Shown here: piece by piece, positions 19,192 through 28,992 of the stretch
Position numbering within the stretch: the first letter of the stretch is position 1
How the letters are laid out: each line of letters starts with the position of its first letter
NCBI RefSeq assembly: GCF_003144405.1
Contig: NZ_PENW01000007.1
Coordinates: 57,665 to 121,664, forward strand
Direction of reading: 5' to 3'
Origin: Proteus cibi
GTDB taxonomy: Bacteria > Pseudomonadota > Gammaproteobacteria > Enterobacterales > Enterobacteriaceae
Length of the DNA: 64,000 nucleotides
Translations under genes and position numbers: made by a program
Notes under the pieces: generated by a model
Databases searched by the model: none
The model's input: the letters and a program-made list of their open reading frames with translations, nothing else
What the model was told of the DNA's origin: nothing

Positions 19192-19822
19192 AATATAAGA
19201 ATAGATGAAGCCCTTCATTTGATGTAAATCATTTTTCACTTATTATAAAGATGAATAGTCTCATTTTTAATTTCCCATTTTCTTTATTCTTATTTCACGA
19301 AGAAAATTATTCATGATTAAAAAATAATACAAAAGAAATTCCTGTCTCTTTTTTTTATGCCCAATTAAAGACTATTTATGCGTATTGATTTTCGATTTAA
19401 TAAAAAAATTCTTTATAAGAAAATTCTAATCGAGAGGGGTTAATTCCAGTTATTTAAACTGTAAAATAAGAGATAATAATAAGTATTTCCCTTTATACTC
19501 CCTTTTACTTAAGAAATTTATTCTCCTTATACTTTAATTAATGTAATACATTATTTACTATTTCTACTTAATAACAGTCAAATAAAGAGTATCATTAAAT
19601 GATTACACGATGTAAGTATAATACATTAGTTACCGATAAGTATTAACACCTAGAAAAATAAATAATTATTGATGATTGATTTATAGTCTTAATAAGAGCA
19701 TAACAAGAAGGAATTCATCTTCATAAAAAAATATAAGATAAACTTATACGTTTATTCTTATTCTCACTTTGTGCAAATGCCCTTATGCTATCCCCTCCTA
19801 ACTCGCTTTTAACAAAGAAAAA

Positions 19823-20485
19823 ATGAACGCTCAAGATAAAAACCGTCGCCCTATAAAAGCAAGACAAACAAACTGGGCCACAAAGTGCAGTCGCTACTTA
19901 CAACAAAAAGGGGCAACCCCTAACGGTATTTCCGTGTTTAGCGTCGTATTTGCATTACTTGCAGGCTTATCACTCTTTAGTGCCCTCTTTTACACATCTG
20001 GATTATTACGCTCAATTTTACTGATCCTTGGCGCTATCATGATCCAAGGTCGCCTTATTTGTAATTTATTAGATGGTATGGTTGCTGTTGAAGGCGGCAT
20101 GAAAAGCCCAGTAGGTGCTGTTTATAATGAATTGCCCGATAGAATTGCTGATACTTTAATTATTTTGGGTGTCGGTTATGGATTATCTTCTGATTTTTCT
20201 ATGGCCATTACATTGAGCTGGGTGGGCGCTTTTTTTGCGGTAATGACCGCTTATGTCCGTGTATTAGGGGGGGCTTGTGGGTTAGATCAACAATTTACCG
20301 GCCCAATGGCAAAACAACACCGAATGGCGTTATTAACCTCTGTTGCTGTTATTGCCGCATTTATTCCTAGTCTTTGGGGAACATGGCTCTTTTTTATTTC
20401 ATTATGGATTATTATTTTAGGTTCAACGCTCACCACAATTTTCAGAACCCGTCGAATTTTACGGGATTTAGCACAAGGTGTCTGA
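19823..20485 (+). CDS. ynbA: CDP-alcohol phosphatidyltransferase, YnbA-like
   Basis: Integral membrane enzyme of about six helices, 220 residues, predicted to transfer a phosphatidyl group from a CDP-lipid to an alcohol. The family motif appears as NLLDGMVAVEGG...GAVYNELPDRIAD (about 82-111): the second and last Asp are present, but the first and third acidic positions are Asn, unlike PgsA or PssA. I believe this is a feature of the YnbA subgroup but cannot verify it. First gene of a three-gene cassette; the next gene starts 3 nt after the stop. Confidence 0.82.
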   Translation: MNAQDKNRRPIKARQTNWATKCSRYLQQKGATPNGISVFSVVFALLAGLSLFSALFYTSGLLRSILLILGAIMIQGRLICNLLDGMVAVEGGMKSPVGAVYNELPDRIADTLIILGVGYGLSSDFSMAITLSWVGAFFAVMTAYVRVLGGACGLDQQFTGPMAKQHRMALLTSVAVIAAFIPSLWGTWLFFISLWIIILGSTLTTIFRTRRILRDLAQGV

Positions 20486-20488
20486 TTA

Positions 20489-21211
20489 ATGAAAAATGGA
20501 AAACTTGCTTTAGATGCAAAAGTGGTATCATCCGTTTTAGTCTCTATTTGCCGATTCTTAACAGGTATTCGCGCTAAACAAACCTCTCCTATTGCAAAAG
20601 ATACACCTTGTATCTATTACGCTAACCACTCTAGTCATCTTGATGGCTTAGTTATTTGGTCTTGTCTTTCGCCCAATATTCGCCCTTATGTTCATCCCGT
20701 TGCAGCTGAAGATTATTGGAATAAAAACCGCTTACGCCGTTATTTATCTCGTCGTATCTTTAGAGCCATTCTCATTCCTCGTCATGCGACCAAAATGAAT
20801 TTTCCACAAGAGGAAAATTCTTGCGAGGAAACCGTAGAACAAGGCACAAATAACTCGGCATCATCAGCACAAAATAAAACTAATGCACTTGTCCTGATGC
20901 AAGAAATTTTAGACCAAGGAGATTCTTTAATTATTTTTCCTGAGGGTACTCGAGGTAACGGCGAATCTATTCAAGATTTTAAAGCCGGTCTTTGGCATCT
21001 CTCTCGTAAAAATCCGAATGTGCAATTAGTCCCTATTTACCTAGAAAACTTAAATAGAGTCCTTCCTAAAGGATCTCGCTTAGTTGTTCCTGTTATTTGC
21101 AGTGCCATTTTTGGTGCTCCTATTGGGTCTACTCATGAAAATGAAAGTAAACAAGAGTTTCTAGTAAGAGCAAAAAGTGCGTTAGAGGAGCTACACAATG
21201 GAACGTATTAA
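20489..21211 (+). CDS. PlsC-family lysophospholipid acyltransferase
   Basis: Membrane-associated acyl transferase, 240 residues, predicted to acylate lysophosphatidate or a related lipid. Catalytic NHSSHLDG (HX4D motif, about residues 46-53) and FPEGTRG (about 150-156) are intact. A low-complexity charged insert (about 105-135, rich in Glu, Asn and Ser) separates them. Tightly coupled: 3 nt after ynbA and overlapping the CdsA-like gene by 14 nt, so all three are cotranscribed. Confidence 0.88.
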   Translation: MKNGKLALDAKVVSSVLVSICRFLTGIRAKQTSPIAKDTPCIYYANHSSHLDGLVIWSCLSPNIRPYVHPVAAEDYWNKNRLRRYLSRRIFRAILIPRHATKMNFPQEENSCEETVEQGTNNSASSAQNKTNALVLMQEILDQGDSLIIFPEGTRGNGESIQDFKAGLWHLSRKNPNVQLVPIYLENLNRVLPKGSRLVVPVICSAIFGAPIGSTHENESKQEFLVRAKSALEELHNGTY

Positions 21212-22133
21212 TAATGAAGTCCTCTGGATATTTATCGGGCTCTTCTCTTTCTTAATTATCGCCAGCATTATTGGTGCTATTTTAGCAGCAATAAAAGGTC
21301 CTACTTCCACGATTACGAACCTTAATTCAAGGATCAACGCGTGGTGGGTAATGTGTATTATTGCAGGTGTTGCAATAGGCATTGGGGCTATTGGATCTGT
21401 CGTCCTATTTACTATTATCTCATGGCTTGCATTACGCGAACTGATTACCTTAACCCCTACACATCGTGGCGACCATGAAGCGCTATTCTGGTGTTTCTTC
21501 GTTATATTGCCTATCCAATACATTCTTGTTGGTGTGCAATGGTACAACTTAATGGCGGTATTTATTCCTGTTTACGCTTTCTTATTAATACCAACACGTA
21601 TGGCGCTTTCGGGTGACACTCGCCACTTCTTAGAACGTATGGCAAAAGTACAATGGAGCGTAATGATAGCCATTTATTGTCTAAGTTATGCACCAGCACT
21701 TTTAATGTTGCCAATTGAGGGGTTCGAAGGCCGTAATATCAATTTACTACTCTTTTTAATGATAGTGGTGCAAGTTTCTGACGTACTTCAATATGTATTT
21801 GGTAAATTATTTGGCAAACATCCTATCGTGCCTAAATTAAGCCCAAATAAAACAGTGGAAGGCTTTTTTGGTGGCATTATCTCCGCCAGTCTTATTGGTA
21901 TGATGTTGTGGTGGGCAACGCCTTTCTCATGGTGGGCTGCCTTTTTACTCTCTTTAGTGATTACATTGGCGGGTTTTGCTGGTGGCTTATGTATGTCAGC
22001 AATTAAAAGAGACAGTGGCGTAAAAGATTTTGGCACGATGATCGAAGGTCATGGTGGCATGATGGATAGAATGGATTCCCTCTGTTTTGCAGCGCCTATT
22101 TTCTTCCATGTTATTCGCTATTTTTACGTTTAG
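21198..22133 (+). CDS. ynbB: CdsA-like phosphatidate cytidylyltransferase, YnbB-like
   Basis: Polytopic membrane enzyme of 311 residues that makes CDP-diacylglycerol from phosphatidate and CTP. The CdsA signature is clear at the C-terminus: SPNKTVEGFFGG (about 214-225) and SAIKRDSGVKDFGTMIEGHGGMMDRMDS (about 269-296). Last gene of the cassette, followed by a strong terminator. Product of this enzyme would feed the YnbA-like enzyme, and the acyltransferase could supply its substrate. Confidence 0.88.
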   Translation: MERINNEVLWIFIGLFSFLIIASIIGAILAAIKGPTSTITNLNSRINAWWVMCIIAGVAIGIGAIGSVVLFTIISWLALRELITLTPTHRGDHEALFWCFFVILPIQYILVGVQWYNLMAVFIPVYAFLLIPTRMALSGDTRHFLERMAKVQWSVMIAIYCLSYAPALLMLPIEGFEGRNINLLLFLMIVVQVSDVLQYVFGKLFGKHPIVPKLSPNKTVEGFFGGIISASLIGMMLWWATPFSWWAAFLLSLVITLAGFAGGLCMSAIKRDSGVKDFGTMIEGHGGMMDRMDSLCFAAPIFFHVIRYFYV

Positions 22134-22174
22134 TTTTACGCTGTTTAATCAAATGTAAACGAGCCTATATAGAC

Positions 22175-22208
22175 AAAAATACCGATATGAAAACTATCGG
22201 TATTTTTA
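22175..22208 (+). terminator. Terminator of the ynbA-plsC-ynbB cassette
   Basis: 10-bp stem (AAATACCGAT / ATCGGTATTT) with 9-nt loop followed by T-rich tail. Confidence 0.88.
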
Positions 22209-22451
22209 TACTCTCTATTTTTCTCATGCGAATTTAATATCCTTAATTGACTATCATTATATAAATTAAACATTTGTTTTAATTTTAGATTAAAAATCAA
22301 TTTTATAAATTTAACATAAAATTCAATAAGTTAAATAAATAAATTACAAGCGAAGAGGTCTGATTTCTCTGTTTTCTTATTTATAGTGATAGCCTAGAAA
22401 GCCGCTATCTTTTACCCTAGCGCTCCTTTTCATTTTAGAACCTTTACAGTT
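22209..22451. other. AT-rich gap before the CPBP protease gene
   Basis: Together with the terminator it makes 318 nt without a gene. I see no recognisable feature beyond likely promoter sequence. Confidence 0.5.
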
Positions 22452-23273
22452 ATGATTACTTGGCTACTTCTTGCTTTTTCTTTGTTATTTTTGGGTTTCA
22501 ATCGCACTCTTGCGTTTATTACACTAATCTTTACAGCACTTAGCGCATTTATAACCGGTGTTATTACATGGCATACCTTGCCAATTATTTTTAGTATTCT
22601 CTTACTCGCCTTCGCCTATTCCCGCTATAAAGAACAGCCTCTACTTAGCGCAATCATCATTCTTGCACTTATCATTATTGCTAGTGGATTAACTTTTCAC
22701 CTTATTCCTGGTTTCAACAATTTACGTTACCTTTCACATACCATTATAGGGATGAAAAGCGCCCCTTTTTCTTTTTATTTCAATGCCGATAAAGCATTAT
22801 TACCTTTTATTTTTCTGATCTTTGTGCCTACACTTTTTATCTGCGAACCATTAAAAAAAGCAAATAAATTACAGTGGGTAATGCTAATTATTGCTATTCC
22901 TGCGTTGTTATTAATCGCCGTAAAACTGGGGGGATTGGCAATTGAATTGCATTTACCATCGTGGTTACCTGCATTTATTCTCGCGAACCTCTTTTTTGTA
23001 TCACTTGCTGAAGAAGCATTATTTAGAGGGGTTATTCAGCAAACATTATCACGCTATCTTCCGCCTTATGTTGCACTCTTAATCGCAGCCACTATCTTTG
23101 GTTTAGCACATTTCGCAGGCGGATTATTACTGATCATATTTGCTTCACTGGCGGGTATTATTTATGGATTAGCCTGGATGTGGAGTGGTCGGCTTTGGGT
23201 TTCAACACTATTTCACTTTGCACTTAATCTGACTCACCTACTCTTTTTTACTTATCCATTTAAAATAGCGTGA
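22452..23273 (+). CDS. CPBP-family intramembrane metalloprotease
   Basis: 273-residue protein with about eight membrane helices. The Abi/CPBP motifs lie in the C-terminal half: EEALFRG (about 186-192), FGLAHFAGG (about 218-226) and HFALNLTH (about 256-263), giving the paired Glu and His residues of the active site. In bacteria these proteins are proposed to process prenylated or membrane peptides or protect against bacteriocins; the substrate here is unknown. Monocistronic. No good Shine-Dalgarno sequence is seen before ATG 22452. Confidence 0.88.
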   Translation: MITWLLLAFSLLFLGFNRTLAFITLIFTALSAFITGVITWHTLPIIFSILLLAFAYSRYKEQPLLSAIIILALIIIASGLTFHLIPGFNNLRYLSHTIIGMKSAPFSFYFNADKALLPFIFLIFVPTLFICEPLKKANKLQWVMLIIAIPALLLIAVKLGGLAIELHLPSWLPAFILANLFFVSLAEEALFRGVIQQTLSRYLPPYVALLIAATIFGLAHFAGGLLLIIFASLAGIIYGLAWMWSGRLWVSTLFHFALNLTHLLFFTYPFKIA

Positions 23274-23326
23274 TCTCTATTTTTCATATCACAATGATGG
23301 TCTATTTTTTATTCTGATCTTCACTA

Positions 23327-23361
23327 CCTTTTACTGATATCTTAACTTAGTCAGTAAAAGG
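23327..23361. repeat. Perfect 11-bp inverted repeat after the CPBP gene
   Basis: CCTTTTACTGA and TCAGTAAAAGG with 13 nt between, 53 nt past the stop codon. No T-run follows, so it is terminator-like only. The rest of the 378-nt gap to allS (23274-23651) shows nothing else I can support. Confidence 0.65.
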
Positions 23362-23651
23362 ATAAGTGAAACGTGAAAGCAATCACACAAATAGAATACC
23401 GATCTTCTTATTTGCGCCCATCATCCGATGAAATTTTTGTTAGTATGCTTTATCACTTATCTATAAATAATCAAAACTTCATACGGCAAACAACAATAAG
23501 CCAAAAATAATAACATCCATTAACACGATAAGAAGTTGTCTTACTTTGCAGTATAGACCTCAGAAAAAATAGGTAAGCTTTGCTTTGTTTGCTTTTTTTA
23601 GTTCAGCATTCTCTGCTGAAAATTTGCCTCTTTCGCCATCAGGACAAAAAT

Positions 23652-24566
23652 ATGTTAGACCAAGAAATGATCCGCACTTTTATACAGGTCGCCGATTGCC
23701 AAAGTTTTACCAAAGCCGCCGATATGCTTCATAAAACATCCGCGGCAATTAGTTACCGTATAAAAACATTAGAAGAAAATATCGGCACCCAACTTTTTAA
23801 TCGCACCACAAGAACCGTTACACTCACTCCCGCGGGTGAATACCTATTAGAAAAGTGCCGTCAATGGATTGTATGGTTAGAATCAATGCCTGTAGAACTC
23901 CAGCAAATGAACGCAGGTGTCGAACATCAGGTTAATATTGTTATTAATAATCTTCTCTATGATCGTACTGCAGTCGCCAGTATGTTGGCGTGTCTTCATC
24001 AACGTTTTCCATCTACCCAATTTCATATTACTCGCCAAGTCTATATGGGGGTTTGGGATGCACTTATTAACGAAGATTATCATTTTGCTATCGGTGTTAC
24101 AGGCAATGAATCTCTTAAGAATAATATTAACATTTGTGCGATGGGCGAAATTCAATGGCAATTTGTTGTTGCACCTAATCATCCTTTAGCCAATATCAGC
24201 GGTGTATTAAGTGACGATCAAATGCGTATGTATTCTGCTGTAAACGTCGAAGATACGTCTCGCCATCTTTCTAAACGTACAGCTTGGCGCTTATCGGGTC
24301 AGCACGAGATCCGTGTCCCTGATTTACACACCAAATTAGCCTGTCATTTAAAAGGCGTAGGAATCGGATTTTTGCCATTAAGTTTATGCAAACCACTAAT
24401 TGATAGTGGACAGTTAATTGCGAAAGAAGTGAAAAATCGTCGTCATAACTCTCCTCTTTCATTAGCATGGTGTGAAGACAAAAAAGGCGCAGTAGTCAGT
24501 TATTTAGTGGAGTTATTTAAGCAAAATCATCCTAGCGTACAATCGTTTTACGATCCTTTAAATTAA
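23652..24566 (+). CDS. allS: LysR-family regulator, AllS-like
   Basis: 304 residues: LysR HTH at the N-terminus (FTKAADMLHKTSAAISYRIKTLEE) and effector domain with VNIVINNLLYDRTAVASML, QVYMGVWDALI and GVGIGFLPLSLC. These blocks match E. coli AllS, the activator of anaerobic allantoin catabolism genes, as I recall it. The ATG at 23652 has AGGAC 6 nt upstream and gives the family N-terminus; the open frame extends 24 codons upstream without homology. It is convergent with the fdrA operon, so it probably controls that operon in trans. Confidence 0.85.
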   Translation: MLDQEMIRTFIQVADCQSFTKAADMLHKTSAAISYRIKTLEENIGTQLFNRTTRTVTLTPAGEYLLEKCRQWIVWLESMPVELQQMNAGVEHQVNIVINNLLYDRTAVASMLACLHQRFPSTQFHITRQVYMGVWDALINEDYHFAIGVTGNESLKNNINICAMGEIQWQFVVAPNHPLANISGVLSDDQMRMYSAVNVEDTSRHLSKRTAWRLSGQHEIRVPDLHTKLACHLKGVGIGFLPLSLCKPLIDSGQLIAKEVKNRRHNSPLSLAWCEDKKGAVVSYLVELFKQNHPSVQSFYDPLN

Positions 24567-24592
24567 AAAGGCAAACCAAAGTTTGCCCTTTT
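24566..24592. terminator. Bidirectional terminator between allS and the MFS gene
   Basis: Stem AAAGGCAAAC/GTTTGCCCTTT-like (7-bp perfect core GGCAAAC/GTTTGCC, 4-nt loop), A-run left and T-run right, between the convergent genes. Confidence 0.85.
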
Positions 24593-24624
24593 ACTGTGTA
24601 TTCAGTCACTATCTGAATAACATA

Positions 24625-25866
24625 CTACGCTTTTGCTTCTTCATTATTGTTGCTTTCTTTAATAAAGAGGCTTGCGACAATACCGATACAAATCAGAATA
24701 GCTGCAAAGTAGAAACCGGAGTCCATGCTACCTGTTTTGTCTGATAGGAAACCGGTTAATGTTGGTGCAAAAACAGAACCTAACATACCGATACAGTTAT
24801 AAACGCCAAACGATGTACCTAGTGCATGTCGCGGTGAGTTATCAGCAACCACAGCAACAAGTACTGGGTTTGTACTAATTTTACCTACAATACCGTAAAG
24901 GATCAGAGCACCAATTAATACAGGCATTGATTCTGACATTGGCACAGCAAGAATAGCGATTAATGACAACGGTAACATGATCAGTAATACCGGTTTACGA
25001 CGACCAATTTTATCTGAAACCCAGCTAAAAATAAGTGAACCAGGAATAGCAAACCACGGCATTAATGATGCGATAGTTGAAATTTGTGTTCCAGTGATCC
25101 CACGCTCAGTTTCTAAGTAGTACGGTAACCAAGTGACTAATACAAAGAAGCCATAGATTGAACAGAAGATGGTGACATACGCAAGGTTGATATTGCGATT
25201 ACCAAATAAATCTTTAAATGTCAGTTTAACCTTCTGTTTTGGTGCGCCATTTTCTGTCGCAGGTTGTGCTTTTGGCTTATCTTTGATGATCCATAACATA
25301 ACCAACCCAATGATAATAATGGGCACACCAATGATATAGAACGGAGCACGCCAGCTCATTCCCATCTCACCAACAGAAATACTTGAGATGTAGTAACCAA
25401 TAGATAAACCAAATGCCATACCACTATTGATAATCGCACTACCTAATGTAATACGGTGTTTTGGTATCGCTTCTGAGGATAGACCATACTGAGGACCATA
25501 ATAGAAACCTTGGAATATCCCTACCATGACCCATGCAAACATAAAGGTCACGTAAGTTGGCATCATACCCGCAATAATGGTAAATCCACCAAAGAGAACT
25601 ACACCCGTTACTAATACTTTTTTCTTACCTAAATAGTCACCAATCATGCCTGATGGAATATTTAGTGCAGTATATCCGATAAAGAAAATACTCATAATGG
25701 AGCCTAGTTGAGCTTTAGTCAGATCAAACTCAGCACCAATATTTACCATTAAAGGACCAACAATGGCACGGCTACCATACAGCGCAATCCAACCAAAGAA
25801 GAAGATAATGGTCAGTTTGACCCAATAAGGGACTTTGCCTTTCTCATTCACTTGTGCATCGTTCAT
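24625..25866 (-). CDS. MFS transporter, anion:cation symporter type, of the carbamoyltransferase operon
   Basis: 413 residues, 12 predicted membrane helices with a hydrophilic loop at about 205-225 (KPKAQPATENGAPKQK). The motif between helices 2 and 3, GDYLGKKKV, is the MFS signature. The sequence resembles the ACS family that takes up organic anions. It is the last gene of the fdrA operon (25 nt after the carbamate kinase), so its likely cargo is a ureido acid such as oxalurate or the product oxamate. This substrate is inference from position only. Confidence 0.85.
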   Translation of the reverse strand: MNDAQVNEKGKVPYWVKLTIIFFFGWIALYGSRAIVGPLMVNIGAEFDLTKAQLGSIMSIFFIGYTALNIPSGMIGDYLGKKKVLVTGVVLFGGFTIIAGMMPTYVTFMFAWVMVGIFQGFYYGPQYGLSSEAIPKHRITLGSAIINSGMAFGLSIGYYISSISVGEMGMSWRAPFYIIGVPIIIIGLVMLWIIKDKPKAQPATENGAPKQKVKLTFKDLFGNRNINLAYVTIFCSIYGFFVLVTWLPYYLETERGITGTQISTIASLMPWFAIPGSLIFSWVSDKIGRRKPVLLIMLPLSLIAILAVPMSESMPVLIGALILYGIVGKISTNPVLVAVVADNSPRHALGTSFGVYNCIGMLGSVFAPTLTGFLSDKTGSMDSGFYFAAILICIGIVASLFIKESNNNEEAKA

Positions 25867-25891
25867 AATGACGCTCCTGAAAGAATTTTTA

Positions 25892-26797
25892 TTAAGACTT
25901 ATAAATTAAAGTGCCAGACTGACCTTCAATAACTTGTTGAATATTTTGTAATGCACCAATATGAGCTTGCTGCCCTGTTGCATTAACAAAATCACTCACT
26001 GCCATAATTTTTGGTCCCATTGCCCCATCAGCGACAGCCATTGGTGCAAGTTCTTCTGGTGTTGCTTCACGAATTGCAGCTTGTTCTGGTGTACCCCAAT
26101 TTTTATAAATAGCATCTGCCTCTGTTAAAATAACAAAGTGCTCTGCATTTAATTCACGAGAAATTAAAGCCGCAGTTAAATCTTTATCAATAACAGCTTC
26201 ACTACCAATAAATTCATTATTTGAATTGTTGACTGGAATACCGCCACCGCCACCACAAATAACAATATGCCCTTTATCTAATAGAAGTCTTACTGCATCA
26301 ATATCAATAATCTTTTTCGGTGTTGGCGATGGCACAACACGACGATAATGTTTACCATCTTGTTTAAATGTCCATTGATACTTCGCCATTAATTCGTCTT
26401 TATCAGCCTCATCATAAATAGGGCCGATAAATTTACTTGGATCGTTAAATGCTTCATCATTAATATCAACTGAAACTCGAGTCATTACCGTTGTAATTGC
26501 TTGCTCAGGATGATTTTGATTAATTTTCTGCATCATCATATAACCAATCATACCTTGGCTTTCTGCGACTAAGATATCCAATGGATAGGCAGGAACATCT
26601 TGATATGCAAGGTTTTGCAGTGCAAGTAATCCGACTTGAGGCCCATTACCGTGTACTAATACAACACGATACTCTTTAGCTAATTTATTAATTGTTTCTG
26701 ACATCAATTCAATATTTTTATATTGATTGTCAGCAGATAAAACTTCTCCGCGTTGCAATAATGCATTTCCGCCTAAAGCAATAACAATTGTTTTCAT
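25892..26797 (-). CDS. ybcF: Carbamate kinase
   Basis: 301 residues. Converts carbamoyl phosphate + ADP to ATP + CO2 + NH3. Typical motifs: ALGGNALLQRG (about 7-17), VLVHGNGPQVG (about 46-56), CGGGGGIPV (about 205-213) and DKDLTAALI with phosphate-binding residues. Close in arrangement to E. coli ybcF (renamed allK, as I recall), which follows ylbF. It would harvest ATP from the carbamoyl phosphate made by the FdrA/YlbE/YlbF complex. Confidence 0.93.
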   Translation of the reverse strand: MKTIVIALGGNALLQRGEVLSADNQYKNIELMSETINKLAKEYRVVLVHGNGPQVGLLALQNLAYQDVPAYPLDILVAESQGMIGYMMMQKINQNHPEQAITTVMTRVSVDINDEAFNDPSKFIGPIYDEADKDELMAKYQWTFKQDGKHYRRVVPSPTPKKIIDIDAVRLLLDKGHIVICGGGGGIPVNNSNNEFIGSEAVIDKDLTAALISRELNAEHFVILTEADAIYKNWGTPEQAAIREATPEELAPMAVADGAMGPKIMAVSDFVNATGQQAHIGALQNIQQVIEGQSGTLIYKS

Positions 26798-26844
26798 AAT
26801 TATCCGTATCCGAATGTTTATATAAATTCTTTTATTAAAAAGAT

Positions 26845-27672
26845 TTAATTAATATGCTGTTGTTGTTTTTTAGCTTGGTAACCAATCCATAATCCTAGTA
26901 ATGTATCCGCGCCGGAATGATGACCAATAGAGAGTATTTCCAACATATCCTTAAAAATAATCTCTTTATTCTTTATTTTTTTACCTAATTGAATGAGATA
27001 GGTAGAAAATATTCCCTGTGTGGCATATTCCAAATAATGCTTACTGACAATGGTGGTCAATTCAAATAAAGGCGGTGTGTTATTAAAAAAATGATTAAGT
27101 TTATTTTCTGGCTCTACTAAATAATGTGCAAATAACATACCCACAAGCATATCATCTGAACTTGGCGTTAATCCGGGGCCTTTCCCTGTAAAAATAGCCC
27201 AGTTAACAGCATTGCCTAATAGCTGATTATGAAACAGCTTAGTTAATAACTTAATTTCACTCAGTTGCGCGATTTGACGATAATTTTTCAATGATCCGTA
27301 TAACCCCGTTGCAATCGAGGGTGATAACAGAGAAAAAAAACTTTCTAACCAACGCAAATCTAAATCCGCTTTATCTTGTAAGCGTAAATTTTCACTTTGA
27401 CCTGCGATCAATGTAAGCTTATTTACGAGTGTCGCTTGATGATTTTTAAGGTTCATCACTATCGAGGGATGGCACTGTTTGGCAAAATAATCAAAATCTT
27501 CTTGTTTCAGTAACCATCCCATCGGGCTTAATCCTCTACCTTCACGATGAAAAGTGATTAAGCGTTGTTGAGGACAAATGAAATTCAAAGCATGGTCATA
27601 AATGCCCACACATTTAATCTCACCTTCAAAGTCAGTGATATGCTGGCTGGTTTGAAGTGCTTGAATTTGCAT
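26845..27672 (-). CDS. ylbF: DUF2877 protein, YlbF/AllH-like subunit of oxamate carbamoyltransferase
   Basis: 275 residues, the DUF2877 family. The conserved GKGPGLTPSSDDMLVGML (about 163-180) and SIGHHSGADTLLG (about 252-264) are visible. In E. coli the neighbouring fdrA, ylbE and ylbF products were reported to form oxamate carbamoyltransferase (AllFGH, from memory). Same gene order here. Third gene of the operon, 42 nt after ylbE. Confidence 0.87.
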   Translation of the reverse strand: MQIQALQTSQHITDFEGEIKCVGIYDHALNFICPQQRLITFHREGRGLSPMGWLLKQEDFDYFAKQCHPSIVMNLKNHQATLVNKLTLIAGQSENLRLQDKADLDLRWLESFFSLLSPSIATGLYGSLKNYRQIAQLSEIKLLTKLFHNQLLGNAVNWAIFTGKGPGLTPSSDDMLVGMLFAHYLVEPENKLNHFFNNTPPLFELTTIVSKHYLEYATQGIFSTYLIQLGKKIKNKEIIFKDMLEILSIGHHSGADTLLGLWIGYQAKKQQQHIN

Positions 27673-27714
27673 AATGCCCCCTTGATTGCTGTACTTTGTC
27701 GTTAGAAAACGAGA

Positions 27715-28980
27715 TTAAGCGTCGATACCTAGCTCTTCAGCAAGTGCAACAATCGCTTTTTCAAAACAACCTAAAGGTGCACGTACCGTACCGGCGCCAA
27801 TCTGACCAACACCTGGCTCTTTATGTGCAATACCCGTGTTGATCAGTGGCGTAATCCCTGTTTCAACAACGCGACGAGCATCTAAACCTAAACATGCGCC
27901 TTGGAAATCCCAAGTTGGAATTTGCAACATCATGTTACGAGCAAGGTAGATCTCAGCCATTTCTTCAGTCACTTCACGCGCCGCATCCATACCGCCAGAT
28001 GCACCGACAAAGCGAGTTACACCAGGTGCTGCAACCATTGCTGCGCCACCAATACCAAAGGTTTCAGTGATTGCACTGTCACCAATGTCTGGGTTTGCAT
28101 CTGCTTGACTAAAGCCAGAGAAGAACAGACCTTGTGGTGTATTGACTGGTGCGGTAAACCATTGGTCACCCATTCCACTGATTTTGATACCAAAGTTGCT
28201 ACCATTACGTGTCATCACCGTGACGATAGTACCTTGCTTGATTTGAGCCCCCGCATCCATCGCCGCTTTACAGTAAGCCATGGCTAAGTTCAGGAAGAAT
28301 TGGTCTGTAATACTCAGGAATTTAGTCACTTTTGTGATTTCAGCTTCTTCAAAATCTAAAGTGCCTAGTACTGGTGCAAGCTGGCGCAGTAACAGTGCAG
28401 ATGCGGCAATGTTACGTTGGTGGAATTCATCACCCATCGTAATGGCTTGCCCCATAATCGCCGTCAGATCGATACCATTTTCAAAGGTTGCAATCGCTGC
28501 TTTTAATACTGGCGCTAAGCTCTTTTGCATCCAATGTAAACGCTCTTGTACATCGGGGCCGTAAGCACCAAAGCGCATCACTTTACCGATACCTTCATTC
28601 ATGTTGCAGTAAGCGTAGTTACCATGAATGTGGTTTTTAATAACCAGCATTGGCATATGCGCTGAAGTAATCCCTCCCATTGGACCGACTGCATTTACGT
28701 TATGGCAAGGAATAAACTCAATTTCACCTGCTTCTAACATGGCTAATGCTTGCTCTTCAGTTTCTGCCCAACCTTCAAATAAAGAAGCACCGATACATGC
28801 ACCGCGAACAGGACCGCTCATTTCACCCCAAGTTACAGGAGGACCTGCGTGAAGTAATTTTTTACCTGTTTCTAAAGTAGGAACAACTTCTTTTGCTAAG
28901 CTAACATCACACCAGTGAGGACGGGCTTCACGGATACGTTCGATAACTGCTTCATTCGCTTGTTCGATAGTTGAGTACAT
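27715..28980 (-). CDS. ylbE: DUF1116 protein, YlbE/AllG-like subunit of oxamate carbamoyltransferase
   Basis: 421 residues, full-length DUF1116 family. Conserved stretches include GPPVTWGEMSGPVRGACIGA (about 46-65), NAVGPMGGITSAHMP and VMTRNGSNFGIKISGMG. Follows fdrA by 12 nt, so translation is probably coupled. The function given is by homology to the E. coli complex that splits oxalurate to oxamate and carbamoyl phosphate. Confidence 0.88.
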   Translation of the reverse strand: MYSTIEQANEAVIERIREARPHWCDVSLAKEVVPTLETGKKLLHAGPPVTWGEMSGPVRGACIGASLFEGWAETEEQALAMLEAGEIEFIPCHNVNAVGPMGGITSAHMPMLVIKNHIHGNYAYCNMNEGIGKVMRFGAYGPDVQERLHWMQKSLAPVLKAAIATFENGIDLTAIMGQAITMGDEFHQRNIAASALLLRQLAPVLGTLDFEEAEITKVTKFLSITDQFFLNLAMAYCKAAMDAGAQIKQGTIVTVMTRNGSNFGIKISGMGDQWFTAPVNTPQGLFFSGFSQADANPDIGDSAITETFGIGGAAMVAAPGVTRFVGASGGMDAAREVTEEMAEIYLARNMMLQIPTWDFQGACLGLDARRVVETGITPLINTGIAHKEPGVGQIGAGTVRAPLGCFEKAIVALAEELGIDA

Positions 28981-28992
28981 ATCTGCAATTCC

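Larger units (their letters stand above)
18878..19822. other. Long AT-rich intergenic region, no gene recognised
   Basis: 945 bp with stops in all frames. Two structural features stand out: a terminator-like hairpin at 19060-19090 and a perfect 13-bp inverted repeat at 19148-19191. Otherwise nothing I can support. Confidence 0.6.

Noticed and set aside
21191..21547. 118-codon antisense frame at the start of the CdsA-like gene
   Set aside because: Shadow of the sense gene; no start signal and no homology.
27901..28287. 128-codon open frame antisense to ylbE
   Set aside because: No family features, Cys/Thr/His-rich composition typical of reverse-strand reading of a conserved gene.
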